From contig NC_080573.1 of assembly GCF_029962835.1 (NCBI RefSeq), forward strand, positions 34,217,001 through 34,281,000: a stretch of 64,000 nt of DNA, read 5' to 3'. This document shows, piece by piece, positions 48,001 through 61,172 of the stretch. The notes beneath the pieces are model-generated. The model had not been told where the DNA came from. It worked only from the letters and a program-made list of their open reading frames with translations, and did no database searches. The translations under genes were made by a program, and so were the position numbers. Position 1 is the stretch's first letter, and each line of letters starts with the position of its first letter. This DNA comes from Magnolia sinica (lineage: Eukaryota > Streptophyta > Magnoliopsida > Magnoliales > Magnoliaceae).

Positions 48001-51000
48001 GTTGTGGGCCAGCGTTCGGTGCGAGGAAACGCCGCGCGTGCGAATCCCGAGAGAATCTCTACAAGGTGTCACATCAATCCCATCAATCCCATCATGTCAA
48101 GTACACATCACTTTTCACCCTTTCCCAAGCAAGCCCCAAAGTCAAAAAGCTCTTACACAATCATAACTCCTCTTACACATTTTGCCAAAAAAGTCAAAAA
48201 GAGCTCTTACACCCATCCCTCTCTCCCATCCATCACTCCATCACCCATCATTCTCTCTCTCTCTCCCTTACAAGTCTCTCTCTCTCATTTCAACTCTCCC
48301 TTAAGCAATTCCATACGTATGAGACCCTCTCCCATTTCTCCCAAGTTTCAAGTGTGGCCCATTTCCTACCCCTTCATCTCTCATCTCAACCATCCATTTC
48401 TCATCTTCCTCCATCAAAGAGGAGCACAAGGAGCTAAGGAAGCCAAGGGAGCAAGAAGATCAAGCGGTGGGTGTTTTTATAGGGTAGATTTTGATGTTTT
48501 TAAGTTGGGCCAAGTGAGGCCAACCGATCAATGGTTTGGATCTCACTTTGGACCCTAAGATGTGGCCGATGGCCCACTTGGATCATCATGATCATTCCAT
48601 GATGGGGCCATTCTCCATGGACCCCATCATGATGTTTATTTCTTTACATGCTTAGGGTCATCTAGACCATTTAATTTAGTGGAGAAGGGATCTCCACCGT
48701 TGGATCTAATTTTAATAGACCCATATGTAATGGGGCCCACTTGATGTATGACTTAGTGTAAGGGAGGGCCCATAGTGCCGGGGTCCCTCCATCACGCGGG
48801 TCTCACCCTCTATCTCTCTACCTTTTTATTTTATTTTTATTTTATTTTATTTTGTTGTATGATGATGAGGTTGTGTGGCCCACTTGAATGGACCCCACCA
48901 TAAGGTATGTATTCCATCCAAATCACCTACAAGTGGGGCCCACTTTGTGTGTAGTATCCACACCATCCTCCATGAGGTGGCCCACATAAGCAAGGCCCAC
49001 CTCTAGTGTATTTACAGAGTCCAGCGTTCAGGGACGCTGGACGTTTCATGGGAAATGCAAATATAAGCTTGGTTTGGGGGTGGTCCATTCATGTAGGCCC
49101 CACCTTAAGGTATGTGTTAAATCCACACCATCCATCCCTTTCCCAAGCCTCTTTTAGGCGTTGACCCGAAAGATGGGATCAATCAGACCTTCGGGCGGGC
49201 CATACCATAGCAGATGGTGGTTTTCCCCATTGAAACCTTCCCTGATCGTTTACACGCCAAAATATGTCCAATATTGGACTTGTTTTACTCGTGTTGAGCC
49301 GTAGAAGGCCGTTGGACGGAGCGGATTGCCTAGATGTGGACCCCACCGGTGAAAACCATAAGAAAACAAAAATAAAAAAAAAATAAATAAATATCAACAC
49401 AGCAGCCGCTGCTGCTGTGTCAGAAGCGCAGCAGCGCTGCCAGCGCCCCAGCGCCCGGGCTGGGCGGACGTACAGCCACCCACGGCCGTGGCTGTGGGCC
49501 CCACCTTGATGTTTGTACACCATCTAAACCGTTCATAGGGTGGGCCACCCCCTGACGTGGGCCCACCCCAAAAATCAGCTTGATCCAAGACTCAGGTGGC
49601 CCACACCGTATGAAACAGTGGGATTGAACATTTACCTTTGAAACCCTTTTTGGGCCCACAGAAGTCTTGGATCAAGGTGAAAATTTTTATCACCCTTCAT
49701 CTAGGTCTGCTTGACCTTATTAATGGTTTGGATGGAATATAAACATTATGGTGGGCCCCACATGGAGCCCACACAGATGTATGTGTTTTATCTCCACCGT
49801 CCGCCTGGACGGTGGAGCCCACTGTGTGTGTGTGTGCGTGTGTGTGTGGGTGCGTGTGTGTGCTGGTGTGTGTATATATATTTATATATAATATTATATG
49901 TTATATGTATATATATAATATTATATTATATATAATATTATATGTTACATATATATATATATGTGTATATATATTATATTATATATAATTTATTGATGGT
50001 GGGAGGCCCACCTCAGTACTTGTGACCCATGGTTGAGGCCCACTTTCATGTATATATAAGGCCCATGGGTCGAGGCCCATTTAATGTATTAGGGGCCCAT
50101 GGGTCGAGGCCCATTAAGATGTAATGGGGCCAATGAGTTGAGGCCCATTTGATGTGCATATGGGGCCCAATTGGCGAGGCCCATTTGATACATATAAGGC
50201 CCAGGTGAGTAGGCCCATTTGATGTACATATGGAGCCCAACTGTCGAGGCCCATTTGACACATGTAAGGCCCATAAGCTTAGGCCTATTTGATACGTTCT
50301 AAAGCCCACGGGTTATAGCCCATTGCAATGTACATAAGGCCCATTGGTGCGGCCCGCTTAATGATTATAGGCCCATATGATACGGCCCATTTGATGTATT
50401 GAAGGCCCAATGGGATATACCAAAGGTCCATTGCAATGTGTAATCCCAACATGATTTATGACAGTCGTGCCTTGGGAGCAATGTTGGTTTGACGTCCACA
50501 TTGCAAGAATAATGTTGGTTAAATGTCCGCATTATGCCTTTCCCTAGGGCCCATTGTTGGGCCCATGCGTGTTATGTGCAGGTCGTCTAGGCCCACCTTC
50601 GTTATGCATGTCATCCATCCTATATAGCATGTTTAATTCCATGATTCATGATCATATGCATCATACGTATGCTTGATATGAGAAATGACTGATCATAGCA
50701 TATGCCTTTGGGCAAATTGTTTAGGGGTTCCCGCACAGGGGGTGTTGCCCTACATGAGCGCAAGATACGCGCAGGATTGTTGTATGACTGGATAGTGTGA
50801 TTCATGCATTCGCATTGTGTGATATGGTTACTATACGCCCTAGCGACATCAGGGCCATAGCCTCCACAGACGTATCGTGGTTGGCAAGATTGGATACCGG
50901 AAATACTGTTCTACATGGGGTGCGATAGATATCCCTGGGTGAAAGTCCCTAAACCCTTATGGTACCAGGAGGTTGCTCCAACGTCTAGACCGAGTGGATG

Positions 51001-51854
51001 CATGAGCGCTGAGTGCCGATTACCAGACGGTTGCGCTTTCCACTGTGTCGTGGTCGGTTGGAAGGGGGTGCGGCCTTACCCGCCCGAGAGTAGGGGGCAA
51101 TGCTAGGCTGAGTCTGACCAGCTCGAGGAATGGGTCCGCTATTGACGAGCCGAGCCCGATATTGGTAGGCGGATAGCGAGGTCTTTTCCACTTACCTTAT
51201 TGCACGCGATGGGGCGGCAATCTGGCTTGGAGTGTACTAGACCCCGGTGATATCCCAGATTTTTGAGCTGTATTGACATGTGGACTTAGATGAGGATTTG
51301 TATGCTTGAGTTGCATTTCGCATTGCATGGCCTTGGTATGGCCGACATCATTCTTTGCACCGCATGGCCTTGGCATGGCTAATGGTATTCTTGGCATTCA
51401 TCAGCATGTTCCGCATTACTCTGATACTGTATAGCTGCATTACTACCTTGAGCATACACTTTCACCACCCTCTAAGCTTTCTATAAGCTTATGCACGACC
51501 GTTGCGTGCAGATGACGTAGGATCGCAGCAGCGCTGAGGCTTGGGCGCGTAACTGATCTTTTGGAGCTTTTGGTCTATCATCACTGTATTTCCCTTATGC
51601 TTATTGTACTTGTAAAGTTTTTGATTATAGTGGAAATGTGATGGAGTTTTTGGTTGTTATTTGTGGGTTATGCCTTTGGTTATGCTTATTACGAATCAAA
51701 CTAATGTACAAAAAAATCCTCCTTGTAGCATCCCAGGATCGGAACCTGGCGAATGAGTGCTGGGAGCCGAGAATGGGGTTCTACGGAGGCTGTCGGCGCC
51801 GGATTCGGCGATCGGGAATTTTGTGAGCCCGGTTTCCGAGTTTGGGGCGTGACA
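48001..51854 (+). mobile_element. Second LTR of the same family, 5'-truncated
   Basis: Homology to the first solo LTR starts near GAGGAAACGCCGCGCG (48022), equal to about 235 bases into that LTR, and runs to TTTGGGGCGTGACA at 51854. Shared blocks include GGCCATTCTCCATGGACCCC, CTGAGTCTGACCAGCTCG and GTGCAGATGACGTAGGATCGCAGCAG. A TA-rich tract lies at 49870-49990 and GGCCCA repeats at 50030-50420. No left TGTAA end and no matching target duplication. Confidence 0.7.
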
Positions 51855-53227
51855 GTCTGTTTGGACGGACGTGATTAGAGGAAAAATAGAAATATCATTT
51901 GATCCAAAACCAGTGGGCCACACCGATATGGACCCACCTGGTTCATGTATTCTATCTAGGCCATCCGCGGCCCACCACGATGTACGTGTAAACCCACACA
52001 GTCCAGAACCCTAGACGATGGGACCCTTTGGGATGGATGTGTTTCAATGCACACCGTCCGTCCAGCGTCCATCTGCTGGACAATGGACCTCTTGTAAAAA
52101 AAGTAAATAAATTATTATAATAATAATATAATAAATATATATATTATATATACGTGGTGGGCCCCATGTGGGACCCACATTGATGTATTTATAATATATA
52201 TATATATATATTGTATATATGTGGTGGGCTCCATGTGGGACCCACGTTGATGTATTTTCATCTGTACCATCCCTCTAGACGGTGCTTGTGAAACCCAACA
52301 TGATGTATGCAAATATCCAGAATGTCGGCCCATTCTCTTGGACTGGTGGGCCACATGTGTGGACCCACCTTTAATGTATGCGTATCATCTCTGCTGTCCA
52401 TCTGGATAACGGATCCCACGCAGCTGTCCAGCTGCTATATCAGTGGCAGCAAGTTCTATGGGCCCTACCTTGATATATGTGTTTTGTATCCACACCGTTC
52501 AGAACTGGACGGTGCTGTGTGGGCTAGCCGTGATGTATGGGTCTAATCCACACCGTCCAACACTTTGGACGGTGGGGCCCACCTTACGCATGTGATGTAT
52601 ATCCAGTCCATTGATTTCAGCTGGACATGGGACTCCCACCACATGATGTATGTGTTTTCAGCCACGCCGTCCATCTGATTTTTGGATGGGTGGGGGCCCA
52701 CCTAGATGTATGTATTTTGTATTCACACCGTCCATTCACGTGGCCCCCACATAATGTACATGTTTGATCCAAGTTGTCCATTAATGGGCCCATTTGGAAT
52801 GAGTAGGGTCTAACCCATTGAGATATATTTCAGGACCAGGTAGGAGGCCCACTATGTATGTGTGAGGCGCACCTATTGTATATGAGGCCCGTGTTTGAGG
52901 TCCGATGAGATGTACACGCGGCCCAAGTGATAAGGCTCATGGTGGTGTATTTGAGGCCTAAATATCAAGCCCGATATGATGTTTGTATGACCCATGTGGT
53001 GAGGCCCAATGTGATGCATATGTGACCCATGAGTGAGGTCCATCGTGATAGGCCCTCGAGTGAGGCCCATTGTGATGCATATTAGGTCCTTGTGTGAGGC
53101 CATGGACCCACTATACGTTTGGCTCTATGTGGGCCACTCCTTGGGAATAATATTAGTTAAATGTCCATATTGATGGGCAATGATGGTTAAATGTCCACAT
53201 TGTGACATTTCCTTAGGACCTTTGTTC

Positions 53228-53396
53228 GGTTGATTGTCGAGGTTGATTATCAATGCCGATTATCGAGGCCGAATATCGAGGTCAATTATCGATGCCGATT
53301 GTCGAGGCCGAATATCAAGGCCGATTATCGAGGCCGGATATTAAGGCCGATTATTGAAGCCGATTGTCAAGGCTAATTATCGGTGCCGGTTATCGA
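53228..53396. repeat. 13-bp minisatellite, 13 units
   Basis: Unit GGCCGATTATCGA with variants (GGCCGAATATCGA, TGCCGATTGTCGA, GGCCGGATATTAA) repeats 13 times without length change. The minus-oriented LTR has only two or three such units at the matching place (near 56350-56390). Confidence 0.85.
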
Positions 53397-54683
53397 TAAT
53401 GATTATGAGTATGTGATAGCACAACATCATGACACATGCCCATATGCATTATCTGCATGTTTGTTATGAGATGTGGTTGACCATTACATATGCCATAGGG
53501 CTGTTTGTTTATAGGACTCCCTGATAGGCAGAGTCGTCCCACATGAGTGCACGGTATGCGCAGGATTGATGCATGATTAGACTACGTGATTCATGCATCT
53601 TGCATTTTGGGATATGACTACTATATGCCCTAGCGATATTAGGATCGTAGCCTCCACAAGCATATCATGGATGGCCAGGTGGGACACCGAAAATCTTTTT
53701 CTACATAGGGTGCCATAGATGTCCATGGGTAAAAGTCCCTAAACCTCCGTACCTAGGAGACGCTCCAACGTCTAGACCGAGTGGATACATAAGTGCCTGA
53801 GTGTTGAATGTCAGTAGGCCTCACCTCCCACTGTGTCGTAGTCGGTTGGAAGGGGGTGTGACCTTACCTACCCGAGGGTAGGGGGCATAGCTAAGCTGAG
53901 TTTGACCAGCTTGTAAATAGGTCCGTTATCAACGTGCTGGGTAGATATTGGTTGACTATTGGCTAGGTGAATAATGAGGTCTTTTCCACTTACATGGTTG
54001 CATGTCCAGTGGGCGGCGATCACGTGTAGAGTGTACTAGACCCTGGTAATGATCCCAGAGATGTACAGTACTGATATGTGGACTTATATACTTAGCATTT
54101 TGCTCATGCATTCATTCATTCATTCACTATTCATTCGGGCTGGTGGTGTGTAACTAATTATTGTGTACTTCGCAATGACTAGGATTTCGGTTGGGGCGCG
54201 CGACTAACCTGAGTTCAAGAGTTTATCATATTAAGTCCGGTTATCCAGATTTAGGTATGGGATTGTTTTAGATAGAAGTCCCTTGGGATGGACCCTATAG
54301 CTTGCAATACTACGTACTATCGTCCCGACTTTACACTTCAGCTTGGTCTTACATTTACACCGCATATTACATTGCATTCTCAGTATATGATATTTGGCTT
54401 AGTATGTCTCCGTATTGCATAGCAGATCTATATTGCTTCCTCAGTATATGATATTGGTTCATTACGTCTTGCATCATATAGCCTGGATAAGGCTGATGGT
54501 ATTTATAGACTTACCAGTATGTTTCCGCATTACTTGATATTGTATGATTTTTGGATTGTTAGTATTTCCGCATACTCTGATATCTATATGTTTGGCACGT
54601 GCATCGCACATACTTACACAACCCTCTAAGCTTTTTATAAGCTTATGCACGATAGATGCGTGTAGGTGGCGTTAGGTCGCAGC

Positions 54684-54688
54684 GGCGT
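54684..54688. other. Candidate target-site duplication (GGCGT), left side
   Basis: The five bases before the TGTCACG end of the minus-oriented element. Its partner would lie beyond the window. Confidence 0.4.
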
Positions 54689-57600
54689 TGTCACGCCCCA
54701 AACCCGGGGACGGACAGCTTCCGTGATGCCCCGAATCCGGCACTCGACTTCCATACAACAAGTCCCGAGTTCGGCGCACCACAAGGAAGATTTTTGACTG
54801 AATTTTTTTTTTGTATATACATGTAATAATACCTGAGCATGAAGATCCATGATCAAAATACCAAGCAAACTCTCCATTATAAATCCTGATAGTTACAAGT
54901 ACCATGCTTTCCAAGGGTACACGACGTTAACATTGCCAAATCAAAAAAATAGATACAATGCATCGAGAAAGCTAAGTCTTCCAAGCTACTCCTGCCCTGA
55001 AAAAAAATGGGAAATAGGAGGCTTAGACAAAAAGCCTAGTGAGTACACACGTATGTGCAGTGTATCCTACATGCAAGCAAGATAAATATGCTACAGGGAA
55101 ATCATACCATAGCCATAACCATAGTACATGCATCCGTAATCACATCATCATCATCATATTGTCATGCCATAATTATACAATATCGGAAATACTGAAAAGT
55201 CCATGAGTCATACAATATTAGAGTACGCAATATAAATCAGCATGTAAATAATGAGTGATAAAGAGCTAAATATCAGATGTCGAGGATGCAATGCAATATA
55301 CAATTCCCGATGAGTTCACGAATACCATCAGCCGTATCTAAATACTGAAACATAGTAACCCGAAATGCTAAATGTTACTAATGCAATGCAACATGTGATG
55401 CGAATGAAATGACTATGCTGGAGTGAAGTCGGGATGGTAGTACGTAGTATCGCAGACTATGGGGTCTATCACAAAGGACTTCTATCCAAACTAGTCCCAT
55501 ACCTAATTCGGATAGTCAGACTCAATGTGGTAAACTCCTGATCTCAGGTTAGTCGCGCGCCCCAACCGAAATCCTGGCCATTGCGAAGGTACACGTAACA
55601 AATAGTTGCGCACCACCGGCTGAGTGGATGGTGAATGAATGAATGAATGAATATGTAACTCCCGCTCAATAAGTCCACATATCAGATCGCGTTTATCTCT
55701 GGGATCATCACCGGTTTAGTACACTCCAAATGACACTGTCTCTCTCCCAGCAGCACAGTCCAAGTGAGCGTAAGAAACCTCACTATCCGCCTGGCCAATA
55801 GTCTGCCAATACCTATCCGGCACGTCGATAGCGGACCCATTCACGAGCTGGTCAAACTCAGCCTAGTATTGCCCCCTACCCTCGGGCGGGTAAGGCCACA
55901 CCCCCTCCCAACCGACCACGACACAGTGGGAGACGCGGCCTCCTAGTATTCGGCACTCGGGCGCTCATGTATCCACTCGGTCTCGACGTTGGGGCGTCTC
56001 CTGGCCACGGAGGTTTAGGGATTTTCACCCAGGGACATCTATGGCGCCCGTATGCTAGAACCAAACATTTCCGGTGTCCCATTTGGCCATCCACGATACG
56101 CTTGTGGAGGCTACGACCCTGATGTCGCTAGGGCGTACACAAATCATAATGCGAGATGCATGAGTCATACAATCCAGTCATGCATCAATCCTACGCATAC
56201 CGCGTGCTCATGTGAGATAACCTCCGCCTATAGGGAGTCTCATAACAACATGCTCAATGACATATGCAATGATCAACCACATCTCATAACAAACATGCAG
56301 ATGATGCGTATGGGCATGTATCATGATGCTATGCTGTCACATACTCATAATCAGTATCAATAACTGGCCACAACAATCGGCTTCGACAATGTGGACATTT
56401 AACCAACATTGCCCCCAAGGAATGACCCACATAAACATCAATACATACATCATGGTGAAATCACAAATCACATCGGTCCTCAGATACATTGCTTTGGGTC
56501 TCACACAAGGGTCGCACATTCATCACATTGGGCCGTATCATATGGGCTTTACACATCGCAATGGACCTCGTCACATGGGCCATGAATACACCACATCAGG
56601 CTTCACGACCCATGGGCTTCAAACACACAAGAGGTGAGCACTACACATGGGCCTCAAATACATCACAATGAGCCACAACCCATGGGCCTAAAATACATCT
56701 CAATGAGCCACGCCCATGGGTCTCAAATACATTGCAAGTGGCCTTAAATCTAATTCACAAGTATGCCACATACCTGGGCCTAATTCACATCACCATGGGC
56801 CACATCACATGGGCAGGAAATACATCACAATGAGCCTCATCATATGGGCCTAAAATATATCTCAATGGGCCTATGATCAATCTGTCACAAGTCCTAAGTT
56901 CATGTACCCAGGAAGTTACACCATCGGCATAGTCCATGAGTCTGAGTAATCACACAATTTTTCATATGCCCACATGGTCTTATGGTCATTCCATTATCAG
57001 AAGTCCGTATGGTTGAGTGGCCACACAAATGTCATTCTACTTGTCATAATAAGGGACTTAAGGTGAGATAGTTACTTATTATTATTATTATTATTATACC
57101 ATATTTCGCATAATGGGGCAACCGCTTTACTAAATTTTTACGTAGCCGGGCGGTACCACAATTTCACATAGTTTAGTAGTCACCGAAGCACTACTTGATC
57201 ATATGGTTGGGCTACACATTCTCCACATACCCACATGATTTACGGCTATCCGTCACACATGATCACAAGATTTATGAGCTACATATTTAGCACCATTTTA
57301 TCAAATCTAGCTATCACTCATCCCGTCAGTGATCATATGGTTAATGGCCACAACAATCATAAATCTACTTAAACAAGTAGTCACACGATTACCCCAATTT
57401 TCATACAGTTAGGTGGGCTATAAAAGATCAAGCACTCATATGTGGTGGTCCACATAACTTCCACCAATCCACACTATTAGTTGGGCCACCCAAGATCCCA
57501 AATTCCTATAGTGTAGTGATCGACATGATTCCTACCAACTGGCGGACTAAATGAGAAATAACTATTATAATAGGCACCATGAAAACGACTTAGATTGCCG

Positions 57601-59619
57601 CAAATATATAGGAAGCCCCGCTCTCTAAAATGATCTCATCAAAATAGATGAATGGCTGGTAAAACATGTATATTAGATGGTCCATGATCGATTAAAAGGA
57701 ATAGATGGATAGATTTCTCACAAACATTACTGTAACTCTAGGAAATATTTAACGGAGGATAAGTGATCAATATTGCTCCCGTGGCATGAGATTTGGATCT
57801 GACTAGTCTATGGAACCATACCCTAAAATGATGAGGATAAACTGATGAAAGGCATACATTTACATCATACTACAAAATGGAGTCCATGGCCAAGGAAGCA
57901 TCCCAGCATATAAGGGCATACCAGAGCCTAAGAATTTCTAATGGTTATTACACTTTCTACTTGTAGCATGGCCTGGCCCACCTAAAATTGAGTTCTACTT
58001 CATCTTGTGTCTACGGGCAAGAGGTGGGCTCACTTCCTAAGTGACTGGAAAATACATAGGCAGTGTCAGGTATATAACACATGCACCTAGGTGGGCTTCA
58101 CATGCTTCACATTATGTTCAGGGAAGCTTTCATTGGTAAGCATACAATTCCCTTTCCTTATTATTATTATTATATTATTATTATTATTATTATTATTATT
58201 TTGTATAATTGTGGGTCTCATTGACATGGTGGGGTTCACCCCATGAACAGTTCATATAACAAACAATATCATAGCTGATACCACCCACTAGATGAATGAC
58301 ATGGATATAAGGTACATACGTCGAGTGGGATTTATGACACATGGATGGTCTAAATGATGAACGAATGGGATGTAAAATACATGTAACGAGTTGGCTCCAT
58401 GATCTAATGGCTAACTCAACTTTAGTGGCAGTCACACGTCACAGTAGAACTCAAATGATTTAATAGTAGGGAATTTTATTCCTACTGTTTCTTATAGTGT
58501 GGTCCACCTAAGTTGTGGATCTGCCTCATTCTTTTACTCATGACTTAAAATGGTCTAAAGGAGTGAATGAATGGCCCAGATATACCACTCATCACCAAGG
58601 TGGGCCCCAAAAAAATCTAAGCATTTTGTATACAATTTTCACTGTCCAAGTGGCATGGCCTACATGAACTTCTAATCGGCCTGATTTTTGGGACCATACA
58701 ATAAATGGTACTAGTAAGATGGATGAATGGTATGGATTTAGCACATACATTGTGGTGTGGCCATGATCGGCCTACAAAATTTTACCCCAAATGTGGACGT
58801 CACTTCCTCGCACCATTATTTTATTTTGATATTATTGTTATTATTATTTGTATATTTTTTCTCATCAAGGTGGGTCACTTGAGAGATCCAGTCCATCCAT
58901 TGTGTGTGTCTCACTTGGTGGAGGGGTGAGTCCAAGTTTCAGATGCATCAAAGTTTCAGGTGGGCCCCATCAAGTACTTTTGTATATTTTAGCATGTCTT
59001 TACATGATTTTTGATGGTGTGGGCCACCTGAGTTCCGTGTATGGCTAGAATTTGGGGGTGGCCCATTGTTAAACGGGACTCATCAAGTGCATGCGACTGA
59101 TGTTCGACACACATCATGGTGGGGCCTGTGGTGGGGGCCACCTCTTTCCAGCGTCAGACGCTGACGCTGCAGCATGCAGCGTCAGTGTTGTTTTGCTCTT
59201 TTTTTTTTTGTTTTTCATATTTGGGGCCCACAACGGGACGATCCGGTCCGTCTATTGCGTGTGTACCACTAAGTTAAGGGGTCATTCCAAGTTTCAGATA
59301 CATCAAAATTTCAGGTGGGCCCCCAGAAAGTACTTTTATATGTTTTAGCATGTTTTCACATGAGTTATGATGGTGTGGCCTACCAGAGAACTAGATTGGC
59401 TTCATTTTTTTGGCTCAACGCCTAAAATGATATGAAGAATTGAATGGACGGCGTGGATTTGATACATACATTATGGGTGAGGCCCGTTGTGGACCCACAG
59501 CCCCTGCCCCTTTACAATGCAGCTGGGATGCTGCTGCTGCAATGTCCGCTAGACGCTGGCAGTAGCGTCTCACTCCCTCTGTATATTTTTCTTTTTAAAT
59601 TTATTTATTTATTTATTTT

Positions 59620-59621
<2 letters not shown>

Positions 59622-59669
<48 letters not shown>
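59622..59669. repeat. (TA)n microsatellite inside the giant LTR
   Basis: About 22 TA dinucleotides, next to a TTTA-rich stretch. Confidence 0.95.
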
Positions 59670-59672
<3 letters not shown>

Positions 59673-60177
59673 GCACATGTGTGCATGGGGGTGTGTGTGT
59701 GAGAGTGTGTGGCTAGCCTAATGGGCCACACTTGAATGATTTGAATGTCATACAAACATTTTTGTGGGGCCCACTATTAATGGGTCCCACATGAACTCTA
59801 TAATAAATTAATTTTATTTTATTTTTATATGTTTTCTCCTATCTATCCACACCATCAATAACATCTTATCATTATTACAATTTTCTTTACCATCAATCAT
59901 ACTATTTTCATCATCCACACCATTCATAACATTTATTGCAATTATCATCACCATCAATCATACTATCTTCATCATCCACACCATTAATCACATCATTATG
60001 ATCAACATCATCTCCACCATACAAAAACACAACAAAAACAAAATAAGAATGAGTAGGGTGGGTGTACTCACCTTGATGAATTAGATGGATGGTTGAGATG
60101 TATGGAAAGGATGGAATTGATGGTTGAGATTGATGAAAGGTATGGGATTGATGGAGTTGATGGCCCACCAAGATCAC

Positions 60178-60225
<48 letters not shown>

Positions 60226-60260
60226 TGGAAAAAATGGTGAAATGCTAAGGGATGGAAGGG

Positions 60261-60268
60261 TATTTATA
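60261..60268 (-). promoter_or_regulatory. TATA box of the giant LTR
   Basis: TATAAATA on minus, about 550 bases into the LTR, followed downstream by a (GA)n tract. Transcription would start near 60232. The equivalent in the 5' LTR lies beyond the window. Confidence 0.5.
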
Positions 60269-60815
60269 AAGAAATGGATAAAATTTGGTTAAGTTAAGCT
60301 AATGTGATTAATATTATCTTAGGCTAGGATTATGGTACTTAATTCATGCTTTGTAATTAATGGTGGATTAAAGGAGCATGGGATGGCATGGTGTGGTGAT
60401 GTCATGCATAGTGTATGGCATGGAGAAAGGTTGACTTTCATGCACATGAGAGAGAAGAGGTATGGGTATGTGACATCACACACATGGGTAGAGATTCTCT
60501 CACCCATGTGTGGCATGTACATGTGTGCATGACATGTGTTGTGCACATGTGTGAAATGAAATACATGGTGCCATGCGCACATGATACACTTATTATCCTT
60601 CACGGCGTATCTCACTAACGGAGTATCATACCGATGCACGGGTGGTACCGCCACGATCGCGGCGATGGGGCGGTTGATATGAGATAGGTTTCAAGGTCTA
60701 GAGGTCCCGGTCAGTTGGGTGTGTACTATGAACGGCTAATCTAGGTCTAGCTAAGGGTGTCGATTATTGTACATATATGCATAGAAACTAGTACGGAATG
60801 GACTGGGTATTACAA

Positions 60816-60827
60816 TCTACCCTCCTA
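60816..60827 (-). promoter_or_regulatory. Polypurine tract
   Basis: AGGAGGGTAGAT on minus, directly before the TGTAA end of the 3' LTR: the expected plus-strand priming site. Confidence 0.7.
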
Positions 60828-61155
60828 ACAAAAATTTCGTCCTCGAAATTTCTATTTCTAAGCACACTATCAAACTCATAACATGGAATCCAAACATATA
60901 TATCACCATATATATCAAACAATCATCCAACAAACACTAAAGTGTATTGCTCACAGCTATCTCCCTCATGCCAGGGTACTAAGTATATTCTCTAGGTTCT
61001 CAAACCGGGAATCTTAGATTCATGTCTCTAGATTCATACAAATCAGGGGTACTAATAGCATCTAGGTTCTCAATCAACGACGCAAGGAGACATAGTTTAA
61101 GTTCTTTTATATTTTCAAGTTACTGACATTGCTCGTAAGTGATCCCAAATCTTAT

Positions 61156-61167
61156 GCTCTGATACCA
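61156..61167 (-). promoter_or_regulatory. Primer-binding site for initiator tRNA-Met
   Basis: TGGTATCAGAGC on minus, a perfect match to the usual plant gypsy/copia site, five bases (GAAGA) inside the 5' LTR end. Confidence 0.85.
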
Positions 61168-61172
61168 TCTTC

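Larger units (their letters stand above)
51855..54688 (+). mobile_element. Third LTR of the family, truncated on the right by an insertion
   Basis: GGCCCA repeats at 52860-53100 and the family core at 53430-54688 (CCGAGTGGATACAT, TCGTAGTCGGTTGGAAGGGGG, GTGTAGGTGGCGTTAGGTCGCAGCGG) align with the second LTR. The sequence stops about 330 bp before where the LTR end should be, exactly where the minus-oriented element begins. The left part (51855-52790) is MITE-like and its junction is unclear. Confidence 0.6.
54689..60815 (-). repeat. 3' LTR (6,127 bp) of the giant-LTR element
   Basis: On minus it starts TGTAATACCCAGTCC at 60815 and ends CCGGGTTTGGGGCGTGACA at 54689. In order on minus: U3 with a TATA box (60261-60268), a (GA)n leader tract (60183-60221), a (TA)n tract (59622-59669), MITE-like GTGGGGCC blocks (58400-59400), GGCCCA repeats (56500-56880) and the conserved family core (about 56360-54860). 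Open frames such as 56094-55876 are discussed under findings. Confidence 0.8.
60816..61172 (-). other. Internal domain of the giant-LTR element (357 bp)
   Basis: No open frame of note. Next to the 5' LTR are five bases and the primer-binding site. A short imperfect duplication (GAGAACCTAGATGCTATTAGTACCC / GAGAACCTAGAGAATATACTTAGTACCC) lies in the middle. At the far end AATTTCGAGGACGAAATTTTT is the common tail of plant gypsy pol before the polypurine tract. Confidence 0.8.

Noticed and set aside
47772-48437. 221-residue open frame as one protein
   Set aside because: The first ~76 residues are gypsy RNase H; after 48000 the frame runs into LTR sequence. It is a chance fusion across an insertion junction.
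55876-56094. 72-residue minus-strand reading frame, repeated at 62360-62578, as a gene
   Set aside because: The two are identical only because the LTRs are near-identical. In other copies the frame is short or shifted, and there is no signal, domain or known family. Kept as a question under the LTR core, not annotated as a CDS.
61156-61167. TGGTATCAGAGC as a tRNA gene fragment
   Set aside because: Only 12 bases, placed five bases from an LTR end on the correct strand; it is a primer-binding site.
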